Source: Rubrivirga sp. SAORIC476
GTDB taxonomy: Bacteria > Bacteroidota > Rhodothermia > Rhodothermales > Rubricoccaceae
Direction: 5' to 3'
Length of the DNA stretch: 64,000 nucleotides
Assembly: GCF_002283555.1 (NCBI RefSeq)
Contig: NZ_MVOI01000003.1
Coordinates: 642,536-706,535 of the forward strand
Shown: positions 35,388 through 45,999 of the stretch, one piece after another
Layout: each line of letters begins with the position of its first letter
Numbering within the stretch: the stretch's first letter is position 1
The notes under the pieces: generated by a model
The model's input: only the letters and a program-made list of their open reading frames with translations
What the model was told of the DNA's origin: nothing
The model's database searches: none
Position numbers and translations under genes: made by a program

Positions 35388-36932
35388 ATGACCCTCACCG
35401 AGTTCGAGACGACCGTCCGCGAGCAGCTCCCGACCGACGGGCGGCGGCTGGCGGTGCCCGTCTACGTCCGCCGCTCGGCCGACTTGCTGACGCCGGTCTC
35501 GGCGTTCCTCGCGCTCCGCGACGAGGGGCAGTTCGGCTTCCTGCTGGAGTCGGTCGAGGGCGGCGAGCGGCTGGGGCGCTACTCGTTCATCGGCAAGAGC
35601 CCGTACCTGGTGATCGAGAACCGCGGCAGCCGCGTCTGGGCGCACCGTCCGGCGGGCACCTACGAGGGCGACGGTGCGCCGCACGAGGTGGAGCCGCTCT
35701 CGGGGACCGTCTTCGAGGCGCTCGGCGAGATCCTGGCCCAGACCGAGCAGGCCGTCGTGCCGGGCCTGCCACGCCTGACCGCGGGCGCGGTCGGCTACGT
35801 CGGCTACGACGCCGTGCGCCAGTTGGAGACGCTCCCGCCGGGCCCGCCCGACCTCCTCGGCCTGCCTGACGCCGTCTGGGGCTTCTACGACACCGTCGCC
35901 GCCTTCGACCGGGTCAAGCACCAGCTGATCCTGATGGCGACCGTCTTCGTCGACGCCGACACCGACCTGCACGGCGCCTACGCGGAGGCGACCGAGCGGC
36001 TGGTGGAGTTGGAGGACGACCTGCTGCAGGGCGGCGTCCCCGGCGAGCCGGTGCGCCTGCTGGCCGCCGAGCCCGCCGCCTCGGTGGAACGGGCGACCTA
36101 CGAGGCGGCCGTCCGCACCGGCAAGGAGTACATCGTCGAGGGCGACATCTTCCAGGTGGTCCTGAGCCAGCGCTTCGCGATGCCGTTCGCGGGCGACAAG
36201 TTCAACCTGTACCGCGCGCTCCGGCAGGTCAACCCGAGCCCCTACCTCTTCTACCTGGACGTGGACGGCCTCGACGCACCCGGCGAGGGCTTCTCGCTGA
36301 TCGGCTCCTCGCCCGAGGTGCTGACGCGCGTCGAGCCCCGCGGGCCGGAGCGCCGCGCCCTCGTGCTGCCCATCGCGGGAACGCGCCGCCGCGGCGAGAC
36401 GCCCGCCGAGGACGCCGACAACGAAGCCGACCTCCTGGCCGACCCCAAGGAGCGCGCCGAGCACCTGATGCTGGTCGACCTCGGCCGCAACGACATGGGC
36501 CGCGTCTCGGACGTGGGCACCGTCTCCGTCGACCGCTTCGCCGAGGTGGAGCGCTTCAGCCACGTCATGCACCTGGTCTCGTCGGTCTCCGGCGCCGTCG
36601 GCGAGCGCCCGGCGACCGACGTGCTGGCGGCCTGCTTCCCGGCAGGCACCGTCTCCGGCGCCCCCAAGGTGCGGGCGATGGAGATCATCGACGAACTGGA
36701 GCCGATCAAGCGCGGCCCCTACGCGGGCGCGGTCGGCTACGCGGGCTTCGACGGCGCGCTCGACACCTGCATCGCCATCCGCACCATGATCGTGAAGGAC
36801 GACGTGGCCTACGTCCAGGCGGGCGCGGGCGTCGTCGCCGACTCGGACCCGGCCGCCGAGTACGACGAGACGAAGGCCAAGGCCGCCGCCCTGTTCGCCG
36901 CCATGCGCTCCGCCACGTCCGACCTGCTGTAG
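35388..36932 (+). CDS. trpE: Anthranilate synthase component I
   Basis: 514 residues. It converts chorismate and glutamine-derived ammonia to anthranilate, the first step of tryptophan synthesis, together with TrpG. The N-terminal domain has FLLESVEGGERLGRYSFIG, the LLES element that binds Trp for feedback inhibition, and NPSPYLFYL later on completes that pocket. The chorismate-binding domain shows IAGTRRRGETPAED, LMLVDLGRNDMGRV, HVMHLVSSVSG and FPAGTVSGAPKVRAMEII. ATG 35388 is chosen; the frame runs upstream into the leader without matching the family. It is the first structural gene after the attenuator. Confidence 0.97.
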   Translation: MTLTEFETTVREQLPTDGRRLAVPVYVRRSADLLTPVSAFLALRDEGQFGFLLESVEGGERLGRYSFIGKSPYLVIENRGSRVWAHRPAGTYEGDGAPHEVEPLSGTVFEALGEILAQTEQAVVPGLPRLTAGAVGYVGYDAVRQLETLPPGPPDLLGLPDAVWGFYDTVAAFDRVKHQLILMATVFVDADTDLHGAYAEATERLVELEDDLLQGGVPGEPVRLLAAEPAASVERATYEAAVRTGKEYIVEGDIFQVVLSQRFAMPFAGDKFNLYRALRQVNPSPYLFYLDVDGLDAPGEGFSLIGSSPEVLTRVEPRGPERRALVLPIAGTRRRGETPAEDADNEADLLADPKERAEHLMLVDLGRNDMGRVSDVGTVSVDRFAEVERFSHVMHLVSSVSGAVGERPATDVLAACFPAGTVSGAPKVRAMEIIDELEPIKRGPYAGAVGYAGFDGALDTCIAIRTMIVKDDVAYVQAGAGVVADSDPAAEYDETKAKAAALFAAMRSATSDLL

Positions 36933-37001
36933 AAGGGACACGGGATGCGGCATGCGCATTCCATCCCTCCACCTCGCCTCCCTCCCCATCCCTCCTTCCG
37001 C

Positions 37002-37475
37002 ATGTTCCCCGCCCTCCGACCGATCCTCAACAAGGGTGGCGCCGGCCGCTACATCTCCCGCGAGGAGAGCGTCCAGCGCCTGATCCCCATCGCCGAGCGC
37101 CAGCTCCGCCTCCTGCGGACCTACGACGCCACGCGCGCCTCCATCGCCGACGCGGGCATCCGCGCCCAGGTGGACGCCATGATGGCCAACCTGCGGACCG
37201 AGATGGCCAAGATCTCGGAGACCATCCTCAGCCTCGGCGGCGTCACGCCGACCGGCGCCGGGATGGGCGCCCTCGCGCCCGACGCCCACGACTCGGACCG
37301 CGAGCGCATCCAGAGCCTGCTGGACGCCGAGCGCGACTTCAGCGCCGCCCTCCGTGAGGAGACCGACGCGGTCCACCACCAGGAGCGGTCGCGCGCCATC
37401 CTCGGCTTCAACATCGAGGTTTCCGACAAGCGGACCGAGCGCCTCCGTGAGATCGCCGCCGACCTCTCCCGCTGA
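37002..37475 (+). CDS. Helical protein of unknown function in the trp operon
   Basis: 157 residues from ATG 37002 (an in-frame ATG at 36945 is less likely, since the extra residues are low-complexity). It is nearly all alpha-helical: SREESVQRLIPIAERQLRLL, LRTYDATRASIADAGIRAQV and NLRTEMAKISETILSLGG, then SDRERIQSLLDAERDFSAAL. A four-helix bundle of ferritin-like shape is possible but I see no clear metal-ligand pattern. It lies between trpE and trpS, so it should be under the same attenuator. No known link to Trp synthesis. Confidence 0.75.
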   Translation: MFPALRPILNKGGAGRYISREESVQRLIPIAERQLRLLRTYDATRASIADAGIRAQVDAMMANLRTEMAKISETILSLGGVTPTGAGMGALAPDAHDSDRERIQSLLDAERDFSAALREETDAVHHQERSRAILGFNIEVSDKRTERLREIAADLSR

Positions 37476-37550
37476 CCGCGCCCGCCTCGGGCACGCGCTC
37501 GAGACCCCGCCCCGACTCCGAGACGCCGTCGCCTGCGACGGCGCTACGAC

Positions 37551-38579
37551 ATGCCTGACTCTCCGTCTTCCCTGCCCGTCATCGTCTCCGGCATCCAGCC
37601 GTCGGGGACGCTCCATCTGGGCAACTACCTCGGCGCCATCCGTCAGAACATCGCCCTCGCCAACGACGAGGCGGCGCGCAGCGAGGCGTTCCTGTTCATC
37701 GTCGACTACCACGCGCTGACGACGCTCCGCGACCCAGAGGCGCTGCGGCGCTACACGATGGACGTGGCGCTGGACTACCTCGCGCTCGGCCTCGACCCCG
37801 ACAAGGCGAGCCTGTTCGTCCAGTCGGACATCCCTCAGCTCACCGAGCTGACGTGGATCTTCCTCTGCCTGACGCCCTCGTCGCAGCTGGAGAAGGGCGT
37901 CTCGTACAAGGACAAGGTGGCGCAGGGGCTGACGGCAAACGGTGGCCTGCTCACCTACCCGATCCTCCAGGCGGCCGACATCCTGGCCTACACGGCGCCG
38001 GGCCGCGGCCTGAAGGTGCCCGTCGGCGCGGACCAGAAGCAGAACCTGGAGATCTCGCGCGACACCGCCGGGCGCTTCAACCAGGCCTACCGGCCCGAGG
38101 ACGCCCCGCTCTTCCCGCTCCCCGACCCGCACATCCTGGACGAGGTGTCGGTGATCCCCGGCCTCGACGGGCGCAAGATGTCGAAGAGCTACGACAACAC
38201 GATCGGCATCTTCGACGAGGGCAAGGCGCTCAAGAAGAAGGTCATGTCGATCCTCTCGGACTCGACGCCGCTGGAGGCCCCCAAGGACCCCGACGCCGAC
38301 CACACGTTCGCGCTCATCCGTCACTTCGCGACGGACGACGAGCGGGCGGAGATCGCCGCCGCCTACCGCGCGGGCGGCTACGGCTACGGCCACGCCAAGA
38401 AGGCGCTCCTGGGCATGATCGACCGGCACTTCGGCGAGGCCCGCGAGCGCCGCCGCGCGCTGGCTGAGCGCCCCGAGCACGTCCGCGACATCCTCCAGGC
38501 GGGCGCCGAGGCGGCCCGCGCGCGGGCGTCCGAGGTGATGGCCGAGGTCCGCGACGCCGTCGGCTTCCTGAACGCCTAG
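37551..38579 (+). CDS. trpS: Tryptophanyl-tRNA synthetase
   Basis: 342 residues. Class I synthetase charging tRNA-Trp. It has VSGIQPSGTLHLGNYLGAIR (the HIGH-type motif HLGN) and the KMSKS loop GRKMSKSYDNTI, plus the Trp-site stretch ILQAADILAYTAPG and VGADQKQNLEISRD. The length is usual for the bacterial enzyme. Its place inside the trp operon is not common: the level of charged tRNA-Trp that controls the attenuator would also set the level of the charging enzyme. It follows the helical protein gene by 75 bases. Confidence 0.97.
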   Translation: MPDSPSSLPVIVSGIQPSGTLHLGNYLGAIRQNIALANDEAARSEAFLFIVDYHALTTLRDPEALRRYTMDVALDYLALGLDPDKASLFVQSDIPQLTELTWIFLCLTPSSQLEKGVSYKDKVAQGLTANGGLLTYPILQAADILAYTAPGRGLKVPVGADQKQNLEISRDTAGRFNQAYRPEDAPLFPLPDPHILDEVSVIPGLDGRKMSKSYDNTIGIFDEGKALKKKVMSILSDSTPLEAPKDPDADHTFALIRHFATDDERAEIAAAYRAGGYGYGHAKKALLGMIDRHFGEARERRRALAERPEHVRDILQAGAEAARARASEVMAEVRDAVGFLNA

Positions 38580-38592
38580 CCCGGTCCCCCCC

Positions 38593-39231
38593 ATGATCCT
38601 GATCATCGACAACTACGACTCGTTCACGTACAACCTCGTCCACCTCGTCGGCGGGGTGACGATGGACTACCGGGTCGTGCGCAACGACCAGATCGGGCTC
38701 GACGAGATCGCGGCGCTGGACCCGGCGGGCGTGCTGATCTCCCCCGGCCCCGGACGACCGGACGAGGCGGGCGTGAGCGAGGCCGTCATCCGCCAGTTCG
38801 GCGAGACCACCCCCATCTTCGGCGTCTGCCTGGGGCACCAGGCCATCGGGGAGGTCTTCGGCGGGCGCGTCGTCCACGCGCCGACGCTGATGCACGGCAA
38901 GACGTCAACCGTGCACCACGACGGCAGCTCCGTGTTCGAGGGCGTCACGCAGGACTTCACCGCGACCCGCTACCACTCGCTGGTCGTCGACCGCGCCTCC
39001 CTGCCGGACGTGCTGGAGGTCTCCGCTGAGACCACCGACGGCGTCGTCATGGGCCTGCGCCACCGGTCCTTCCCCATCGAGGGCGTCCAGTTCCACCCCG
39101 AGTCGATCCTGACGACGGAGGGGCCGCGGATCGTGCAGAACTGGGTGGCTGCGGCGCTGGAGGGTTCAGGGTTCAGGGTTCAGGGTTCGCAGGGACGCGA
39201 CGCAGAAACGGAGGCCACAGAGGAGCGCTAA
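38593..39231 (+). CDS. trpG: Anthranilate synthase component II (glutamine amidotransferase)
   Basis: 212 residues. Class I glutamine amidotransferase supplying ammonia to TrpE. DNYDSFTYNLVHLVGG, ISPGPGRPDEAG, the nucleophile Cys in FGVCLGHQAIGE and the His/Glu in VQFHPESIL are present. Usual TrpG proteins end soon after the HPES motif and the NW helix; here about 20 further residues (GSGFRVQGSQGRDAETEATE) are encoded by the GGGTTCA repeats and the flank of the S23 element. The stop codon overlaps the S23 start (TAATG). Catalysis should not suffer, as the tail is C-terminal. Confidence 0.95.
   Translation: MILIIDNYDSFTYNLVHLVGGVTMDYRVVRNDQIGLDEIAALDPAGVLISPGPGRPDEAGVSEAVIRQFGETTPIFGVCLGHQAIGEVFGGRVVHAPTLMHGKTSTVHHDGSSVFEGVTQDFTATRYHSLVVDRASLPDVLEVSAETTDGVVMGLRHRSFPIEGVQFHPESILTTEGPRIVQNWVAAALEGSGFRVQGSQGRDAETEATEER
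39162..39189 (+). repeat. Four GGGTTCA heptamer repeats (left arm)
   Basis: Three GGGTTCA units and a fourth ending in G rather than A, in frame within the 3' end of trpG. It is the left arm of the inverted repeat around the S23 gene. Confidence 0.9.
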
Positions 39232-39659
39232 TGCCGTCGTTCAAGCGATTCGAGGAGATCGAGGCCTGGAAGCTCGGCCGCGAGCTGAACCGGGATGTGT
39301 ATGCGGTCTCAGGACACGGTGCATTCGGCCAAGATTTCGGACTGCGCGATCAGATCCGCAGAGCCTCAGTATCCGTCACCTCGAATATCGCCGAGGGCTT
39401 CGCCCGTCGTTCCCCGGCCGACTTCGCGCGCTTCCTAACCATCGCCCGCGCGTCCACCGCCGAGGTCTGCTCCCAGCTCTACCTCGCGCTCGACCTCAAC
39501 TACCTCAGCCAAGACGACTTCGACCGGCTCTATCGCCTCGCCCAGCGCATCGGCGGCTCCTGCAGCGCGCTGATCCGCTACCTCCGCTCGTCGAGCCCAC
39601 CCGCCGTCCGCGAGCCCGACGCATCGTGGGCGTTCCAGGACACGAACCCTGAACCCTGA
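39231..39659 (+). CDS. Four-helix-bundle protein, 23S rRNA intervening-sequence (S23) family
   Basis: 142 residues. FEEIEAWKLGRELNRDVYAV, LRDQIRRASVSVTSNIAEGF and ARFLTIARASTAEVCSQLYL match the S23/TIGR02436 family, small four-helix bundles also found inside 23S rRNA intervening sequences and as accessory proteins of retroelements. Their function is unclear. The start ATG overlaps the trpG stop (TAATG) and the gene ends 11 bases before trpD. The stop codon and last residues (DTNPEP) lie within the right GGGTTCA-type repeats. It interrupts an otherwise normal trpG-trpD junction. Confidence 0.93.
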   Translation: MPSFKRFEEIEAWKLGRELNRDVYAVSGHGAFGQDFGLRDQIRRASVSVTSNIAEGFARRSPADFARFLTIARASTAEVCSQLYLALDLNYLSQDDFDRLYRLAQRIGGSCSALIRYLRSSSPPAVREPDASWAFQDTNPEP

Positions 39660-39669
39660 ACCTCGAACC
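39643..39669 (-). repeat. GGGTTCA heptamer repeats in reverse (right arm)
   Basis: Read on the minus strand, GGTTC-type units recur three to four times. Bases 39643-39662 mirror 39170-39189 exactly. The arm contains the S23 stop codon and ends one base before the trpD start. Confidence 0.9.
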
Positions 39670-39670
39670 A

Positions 39671-40711
39671 TTGACCACTCTCAAACCCATTCTGACCGCC
39701 ATCGCCGAAGGTGAGACGCTGACGCAGGCGCAGGCCGAGTCGGCGATGCACGTGATGCTCTCCGGCGAGGCCGACCCCGCGCAGATCGCAGGGCTGCTGA
39801 TGGGGCTCCGGTCTCGCGGCGAGACCCTCGACGAGCTGGTCGGCTTCACGAAGGTGATGCGTGAGTACGCGATCCCGGTCGAGACCGACCTCGACCCGAT
39901 CGACCTGTGCGGCACGGGTGGCGACCACTCCGGCACGTTCAACATCTCGACGGCGGCCAGCTTCGTGGCCGCAGGCGCGGGCGTGCCCGTCGCCAAGCAC
40001 GGCAACAAGGGCGTCTCGTCGTCCAGCGGCTCGGCCGACGTGCTGTCCGCGCTCGGCGTCCGCGCCGACCTCGACGCCGAGGGCGTGTCGCGGTGCCTGG
40101 AGGAGGCGGGCATCGCGTTCCTGTTCGCGCCCCAGTTCCACCCCGCCCTGCGGCACGTTGGCCCGGTGCGGAGGTCGCTGGGGGTGCGGACCTTCTTCAA
40201 CATCCTGGGGCCACTCTGCAACCCGGCGCGCGTCAAGCGCCAGCTCATCGGCGCGTTCTCGGACCCGGTGGCGCGGCAGATGGCGCAGATCCTGATGCGC
40301 CTCGGCAGCGAGCACGTCGTGGTGGTCTACGCCCACGACGGGCTGGACGAGCTCTCGACCACGAGCCCGACGACGATCTACCAGACCGGCAGCCATGCCT
40401 TCGACGGCGGCCTGCTGGAGCAGGAGGTGGTGCCCGAGAAGTTCGGGCTGGCCCGCGTCTCGGCGGCGGCGCTCCAGGGCGGCACGCCGGATGAGAATGC
40501 CGAGATCGTGCGCGGCGTGCTGAGCGGCCAGGCCGGTCCGCAGGCGGACGTGGTACTCCTCAACGCAGCCTACGCGCTGCTCGCATCCGGCGAGTACGAC
40601 GACCTCGACGCCTGCCTGGAGGCGGCGCGCGAGAGCGTCGCCAGCGGAGGAGCCCTCGCCAAGCTGGACGCGCTGGTGGCCGTCTCCACCGAACTCTCCG
40701 AGGCAGCCTGA
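39671..40711 (+). CDS. trpD: Anthranilate phosphoribosyltransferase
   Basis: 346 residues starting at TTG 39671. It joins anthranilate with PRPP. Motifs: LCGTGGDHSGTFNISTAASF (PRPP site), VAKHGNKGVSSSSGSADVL and FFNILGPLCNPARVKRQLIG. The TTG is two bases from the right repeat arm of the S23 element, so the insertion may have removed the original start or leader. TTG may lower its translation. It overlaps trpC (TGATG). Confidence 0.96.
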   Translation: MTTLKPILTAIAEGETLTQAQAESAMHVMLSGEADPAQIAGLLMGLRSRGETLDELVGFTKVMREYAIPVETDLDPIDLCGTGGDHSGTFNISTAASFVAAGAGVPVAKHGNKGVSSSSGSADVLSALGVRADLDAEGVSRCLEEAGIAFLFAPQFHPALRHVGPVRRSLGVRTFFNILGPLCNPARVKRQLIGAFSDPVARQMAQILMRLGSEHVVVVYAHDGLDELSTTSPTTIYQTGSHAFDGGLLEQEVVPEKFGLARVSAAALQGGTPDENAEIVRGVLSGQAGPQADVVLLNAAYALLASGEYDDLDACLEAARESVASGGALAKLDALVAVSTELSEAA

Positions 40712-41538
40712 TGGCGACCATCCTCGACCAGATCCTCGCCGACACGCGCGCCCTCGTCGCCGAGCGGAAGGCCCTCACGCCGACCGCCGCGCTGGAGCGC
40801 CGCTCCGCGTTCCGCGCGCCGACGCTGTCGCTCGCCCGTGCGCTGCGCCGCCCCGACGGACCGGCCACCATCGCCGAGTGCAAGCGCGCCAGCCCGTCGG
40901 AGGGCGTCATCCGGCGCGAGTACGCCCCGGCGGACATCGCGCGGAGCTACAAGCAGGCCGCCGCCGCCGCGCTCTCCGTGCTCACCGAGCCGACCCACTT
41001 CCAGGGCTCGCTCGACCACCTCGCCCAGGTGCGCGCCGCCGTCGACCTGCCGCTGCTGCGGAAGGACTTCGTCGTCGACGCCTACCAGCTTATCGAGGCC
41101 CGCGCGTACGGGGCCGACGCGGTCTTGCTGATCGCGGCCGCCCTCGACCCGGCCGAGATGACCGACCTGCTGGACGCCGCCCGCGACCTCGGCCTGGGCG
41201 TCTTGGTGGAGGTCCATGCCGACGCCGAGGTGGACGGCTTCGACCTCGACCGCGTCGGCGTGCTCGGCGTCAACAGTCGCGACCTCCAGACGTTCGAGGT
41301 GGACCTCGGGCGGGCGGAGCGCATCTTCGCGCGCCTCCCGGAGCGCATCGTCCGCGTCGCCGAGAGCGGCATCCGGACCGCCGACGACGCGGCCCGCCTC
41401 CGCGGCTACGGCGCCGACGCCTTCCTCGTGGGCACCCACTTCATGCGCCAGCCCGACCCCGGCCGCGCGCTCGCCGCGTTCCGACGCGAGACGGCCCTCG
41501 CGCTCGCCGACGCTTCCCGCCAGCCTGCCACCCCATGA
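40711..41538 (+). CDS. trpC: Indole-3-glycerol phosphate synthase
   Basis: 275 residues. It closes the ring of the carboxyphenylamino-deoxyribulose phosphate to make indole glycerol phosphate. The (beta/alpha)8 barrel has [15 protein letters not shown] (catalytic Lys), [35 protein letters not shown] and [14 protein letters not shown], ending in [15 protein letters not shown]. It is a separate, monofunctional gene (not fused to trpF), overlapping trpD and trpF by a few bases, so translation is coupled. Confidence 0.97.
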   Translation: MATILDQILADTRALVAERKALTPTAALERRSAFRAPTLSLARALRRPDGPATIAECKRASPSEGVIRREYAPADIARSYKQAAAAALSVLTEPTHFQGSLDHLAQVRAAVDLPLLRKDFVVDAYQLIEARAYGADAVLLIAAALDPAEMTDLLDAARDLGLGVLVEVHADAEVDGFDLDRVGVLGVNSRDLQTFEVDLGRAERIFARLPERIVRVAESGIRTADDAARLRGYGADAFLVGTHFMRQPDPGRALAAFRRETALALADASRQPATP

Positions 41539-42170
41539 CGAAGGTCAAAATCTGCGGCCTCACACGCCTCCACGACGCCCGCACGGCCGCCGCCGCCGGG
41601 GCCGACTTCCTGGGGTTCATCCAGCACGAGGAGAGCCCCCGCTACGTCAAGCCCGACGTGGCGAAGGAGATCATCGAGTGGGTCCGCGGCCCCGAGCCCG
41701 TCGGCGTGTTCGTCAACCGCGACGCCGACGAGATCAACGCGACGTGCACGCGGGTCGGCTTTACGCTGGCCCAGCTCCACGGCCACGAGTCGCCCGAGAC
41801 GTGCGCGGCCGTCGACGTGCCGGTCATCAAGGCGATCTCCGTCCAGCACGACGCCTCTTCGGAGCAGGTCCGCGCGATGGTCGAGCCCTACCTCGACGTG
41901 GTGGACTTCGTGCTCCTCGACACCCACCACACGAGCCTCTGGGGCGGCACCGGCGAGAGCTTCAACTGGCGCGTCGCCCGCGACCTCTCGGCCGACGTGG
42001 ACCTGTTCCTCGCAGGTGGCATCTCGGCCGCCAACGTCGCCGAGGCCATCCAGACGATGCAGCCGTACGCCGTCGACCTGTCGTCCTCCATCGAGTCGGA
42101 GCCCGGCGTCAAGGACCTCGACGAGATGGCCGCATTCTTCGACGCCTTCCACGCTGCCACCGCCGGGTAG
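41535..42170 (+). CDS. trpF: Phosphoribosylanthranilate isomerase
   Basis: 211 residues, usual length. [20 protein letters not shown] holds the catalytic Cys; later come [23 protein letters not shown], the Asp in FVLLDTHH and [16 protein letters not shown]. It turns N-(phosphoribosyl)anthranilate into the substrate of TrpC. The ATG at 41535 overlaps the trpC stop (ATGA). Confidence 0.96.
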   Translation: MTKVKICGLTRLHDARTAAAAGADFLGFIQHEESPRYVKPDVAKEIIEWVRGPEPVGVFVNRDADEINATCTRVGFTLAQLHGHESPETCAAVDVPVIKAISVQHDASSEQVRAMVEPYLDVVDFVLLDTHHTSLWGGTGESFNWRVARDLSADVDLFLAGGISAANVAEAIQTMQPYAVDLSSSIESEPGVKDLDEMAAFFDAFHAATAG

Positions 42171-42259
42171 GCCCGCCTCGGCGCCCCTGCCCCCGCACGC
42201 GCCCACTCCGAGAGGGTCGAGGTCCGCCCCCGTCCACCTCGACCCGTCCCCCTCCTCCC

Positions 42260-43495
<1,236 letters not shown>

Positions 43496-43550
43496 ACGCT
43501 GTGTCCCGCACGATCCTCGGCCTCGCCCGTGCCGACGTCCCCTCGCTCCC

Positions 43551-43564
43551 CCTCGGCCCCGAGG
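43551..43564. repeat. Short palindrome between trpB and the acetyltransferase gene
   Basis: CCTCGG and CCGAGG flank CC, ending five bases before the acetyltransferase start. Member of the CCTCGG family; it could slow or end transcription inside the operon. Confidence 0.45.
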
Positions 43565-43568
43565 CGGG

Positions 43569-44039
43569 ATGACCTGGACGCACCCCGACGGCTTCACCGC
43601 CTCCGACGACCGAGCCCGGCTCGACCTCGACGCCGTCCACGGCTACCTGAGCCAGTCCTACTGGTCGCCCGGCGTGCCGCGCGAGGTGGTCGAGCAGGCC
43701 GCGGCAGGGTCGCTGCCGGTCGGACTCTACGACGCCGAGGGGGCGCAGGTCGGCTACGCCCGCGTCGTCACCGACCGCGCCACGTTCGCCTACGTCTGCG
43801 ACGTGTACGTCCTCGACGCGCTCCAGGGCCGCGGCCTCGGCGCGTGGCTGATGCGCTGCGTCCGCGCCCACCCCGACCTCCAGGGCCTCCGCCGCTGGCT
43901 GCTCACCACGCAGGACGCCCATGCCTTCTACGAGCGCCTCGGCTTCGCACGCTGCCCCTTCCCCGAGCGGTTCATGACCATCGACCGTCCCGACCTGTAC
44001 CGCCTCGGCACCGAGGCAGGCACCCCCGACGCCCCATGA
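43569..44039 (+). CDS. GNAT family N-acetyltransferase in the trp operon
   Basis: 156 residues. The acetyl-CoA loop is [20 protein letters not shown] (Q/R-x-x-G-x-G/A pattern), with the usual strand before it ([10 protein letters not shown]) and the late [11 protein letters not shown]. The N-terminus ([20 protein letters not shown]) matches the subgroup often labelled as GNAT of unknown substrate. Cytoplasmic. Its stop overlaps the trpA start (ATGA), so it is translated together with trpA. A role in Trp synthesis is not known. Confidence 0.93.
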   Translation: MTWTHPDGFTASDDRARLDLDAVHGYLSQSYWSPGVPREVVEQAAAGSLPVGLYDAEGAQVGYARVVTDRATFAYVCDVYVLDALQGRGLGAWLMRCVRAHPDLQGLRRWLLTTQDAHAFYERLGFARCPFPERFMTIDRPDLYRLGTEAGTPDAP

Positions 44040-44854
44040 CTCGACTTCGCGCCCACCTCGACGGCCTCCGCCAGCGCGGCGAGACCGCCATGGGGCTCTT
44101 CCTCACGGCCGGCTTCCCGTCGCCCGCCGCGACCCTGCCCATCCTCCAGGCCGTCGACACCGCCGGGGCCGACTTCATCGAGTTGGGGATGCCGTTCTCG
44201 GACCCCGTCGCCGAGGGGCTGCCCATCCAGCAAGCGTCCGAGCGGGCGCTCGCGCAGGGCGCGACGATGGCGCACACGTTCGAGACGGCCGCCGCCTTTC
44301 GGCAGACCTCCGACACGCCGCTCCTGCTGATGGGCTACGCCAACCCCGTGATGCGCTACGGCGTGGGCGACTTTTGCGCCGACGCCGCGTCTTCCGGCGT
44401 AGACGGCCTCATCCTGCCCGACGTGCCTCCCGAGGAGGCCGCCGAGGTGGAGGAGGCCGCCGCCCGCCACGGCCTCTCCATCACCCACCTCATCGCACCC
44501 AACACCTCCGACGACCGCGTCCGCCTCGTCGACGCTCGCTCGACCGGCTTCGTCTACGCCGTCAGCGTGACGGGCCTGACGGGCTCCGGGCTCGGCGACA
44601 CCGACGCGACCGACGCCTACCTGGCCCGCGCCCGCGGCCTCGTCGAGCAGCCGCTGCTCGTCGGCTTCGGGATCTCGACCCACGCCGACGCCGAGCGGCT
44701 GACGCGCCACACCGACGGCTTCATCGTCGGGTCCGCGCTCATCCGCGAGGCCGCGCGCCTCTGGGACGACCGGGATCTCACCGATTCCGCACGTCGCGAG
44801 CGGGTCGGCGAGTGGGCGCGGACGTTGAAGACCGGTGACGCCCCGACCTCATGA
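44036..44854 (+). CDS. trpA: Tryptophan synthase alpha chain
   Basis: 272 residues. It splits indole glycerol phosphate to indole. [40 protein letters not shown] (catalytic Glu), [27 protein letters not shown] (catalytic Asp region) and [14 protein letters not shown] mark the barrel. ATG 44036 overlaps the GNAT stop, and the TGA at 44852-44854 overlaps the next ATG, so genes on both sides are translationally coupled. Confidence 0.97.
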   Translation: MTRLRAHLDGLRQRGETAMGLFLTAGFPSPAATLPILQAVDTAGADFIELGMPFSDPVAEGLPIQQASERALAQGATMAHTFETAAAFRQTSDTPLLLMGYANPVMRYGVGDFCADAASSGVDGLILPDVPPEEAAEVEEAAARHGLSITHLIAPNTSDDRVRLVDARSTGFVYAVSVTGLTGSGLGDTDATDAYLARARGLVEQPLLVGFGISTHADAERLTRHTDGFIVGSALIREAARLWDDRDLTDSARRERVGEWARTLKTGDAPTS

Positions 44855-45966
44855 CGCGCTTTCTTCCGTTCGTTGCCCTGCTCGCCCTCGTCGCCGTGAC
44901 CGGCTGCGAGACGGTGGAGATGCCGCAGGCTGAGGCCCGTGGCAACACCGAGGAGATCATCGTGATCACCGACAGCGTGACCTGGGCCGGCCCCGTCGGC
45001 GAGGCGCTCCGAGAAGAACTGGGCCGCCCCATCCCGACGCTGCCGAGCAACCAGGGAGCGTTTCAGGTCCGCTTCCAGCCCCTCCAGTCGCGCTTCTTCG
45101 AAAGCCTGAAGGTCCAGCCGAACCTCGTGTTCGCGGCGCCCATCGACGCCGAAGGCGACATCGGCGACTTCCTCCGGGCCCGCGTCGGCGACGACAACCT
45201 CGACGCCGTCCGGTCGGGCACCGTCACGGCGGTCAACCTGCGCGAGAACCTGTGGTCGAACCGCCAGCTCGTGACCATCGCGACGGCAGCCTCTGACAGC
45301 GCGCTCGCCACCGACATCCGCCGCCGCGGCGCCGAGATCCGGGCGGCCTACGAGCGGCTCGCCCGGGACCGGACCACCGAGGAGATGTTCTCCCGCCTGG
45401 AGCAGACCGACCTGGAGCAGCAGCTCCTCGACGACCACGGCTTCAAGATCCGCATCCAGTACGACTACGTCCAGGTGCAGGACACCACCGCGACGGCCGC
45501 CGGGCGCGAGGGCACCTTCGTCCGCTACCGCCGCGTCCTGTCGGACACCTGGCGCGACTTCTTCGTGTTCACCCAGGACGGCGTGGAGCAGCTCCCGTCG
45601 CAGGATGCGTTGGACGGGATCACGAACGACCTCCTCCGCCAGTTCGCACAGGGCTCCATCGACAGCTCGTACGTCCAGTTGGAGAAGAGCCGCGCCGAGA
45701 CCCGCGACACGACCGCGATCGGTGGGCGCGCCGCCGTCGAGCAGCGCGGCTTCTGGCAGACGACCGTCGTCCCGATGGGCGGCTCGTACGTCCGCTACGC
45801 CTTCGTCGACGAGGCCGCCGACCGGCTCTACCTGTACTACGGCATGACGTTCGCGCCCGACCGCACGCTCGACAAGCGCGCGTTCCTCCGCCAGATGGAA
45901 GCCATCGGCTACACCCTGCGCCCCGCTGCGGACGTGCCTCAGGATGCCGCTGCCGCATCTCCCTGA
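44851..45966 (+). CDS. DUF4837 family lipoprotein
   Basis: 371 residues. Lipobox VTGC (Cys19). [40 protein letters not shown] and [17 protein letters not shown] fit DUF4837, a family limited to Bacteroidota and relatives. Its role is unknown; it should be an envelope lipoprotein. The ATG overlaps the trpA stop by four bases, so it is the last gene of the trp transcript, though no metabolic link is evident. Confidence 0.88.
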   Translation: MTRFLPFVALLALVAVTGCETVEMPQAEARGNTEEIIVITDSVTWAGPVGEALREELGRPIPTLPSNQGAFQVRFQPLQSRFFESLKVQPNLVFAAPIDAEGDIGDFLRARVGDDNLDAVRSGTVTAVNLRENLWSNRQLVTIATAASDSALATDIRRRGAEIRAAYERLARDRTTEEMFSRLEQTDLEQQLLDDHGFKIRIQYDYVQVQDTTATAAGREGTFVRYRRVLSDTWRDFFVFTQDGVEQLPSQDALDGITNDLLRQFAQGSIDSSYVQLEKSRAETRDTTAIGGRAAVEQRGFWQTTVVPMGGSYVRYAFVDEAADRLYLYYGMTFAPDRTLDKRAFLRQMEAIGYTLRPAADVPQDAAAASP

Positions 45967-45999
45967 CCGTTTCCTTTCTCGCCTAGACCGTTTCCCCTG

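Larger units (their letters stand above)
39162..39669 (+). mobile_element. Candidate S23 (intervening-sequence protein) element in the trp operon
   Basis: The S23 gene is flanked by GGGTTCA units in opposite direction. Bases 39170-39189 are the perfect reverse complement of 39643-39662 (20 bases), with about 450 bases between. The left flank also has a run of CGCAG/GGAGGCC/CAGAGG motifs of the kind often seen before such genes. No target-site duplication is visible to me. No transposase is inside, so movement would need a helper. Confidence 0.6.

Noticed and set aside
37482-37525. Another CCTCGG-type inverted repeat before trpS
   Set aside because: The arms pair only partly and the loop is long. 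It was not counted.
39162-39189. GGGTTCA units as a CRISPR array or telomere
   Set aside because: The unit is only seven bases with no spacers and recurs in inverse direction after one gene. It fits a flank of the S23 element rather than CRISPR or a chromosome end.
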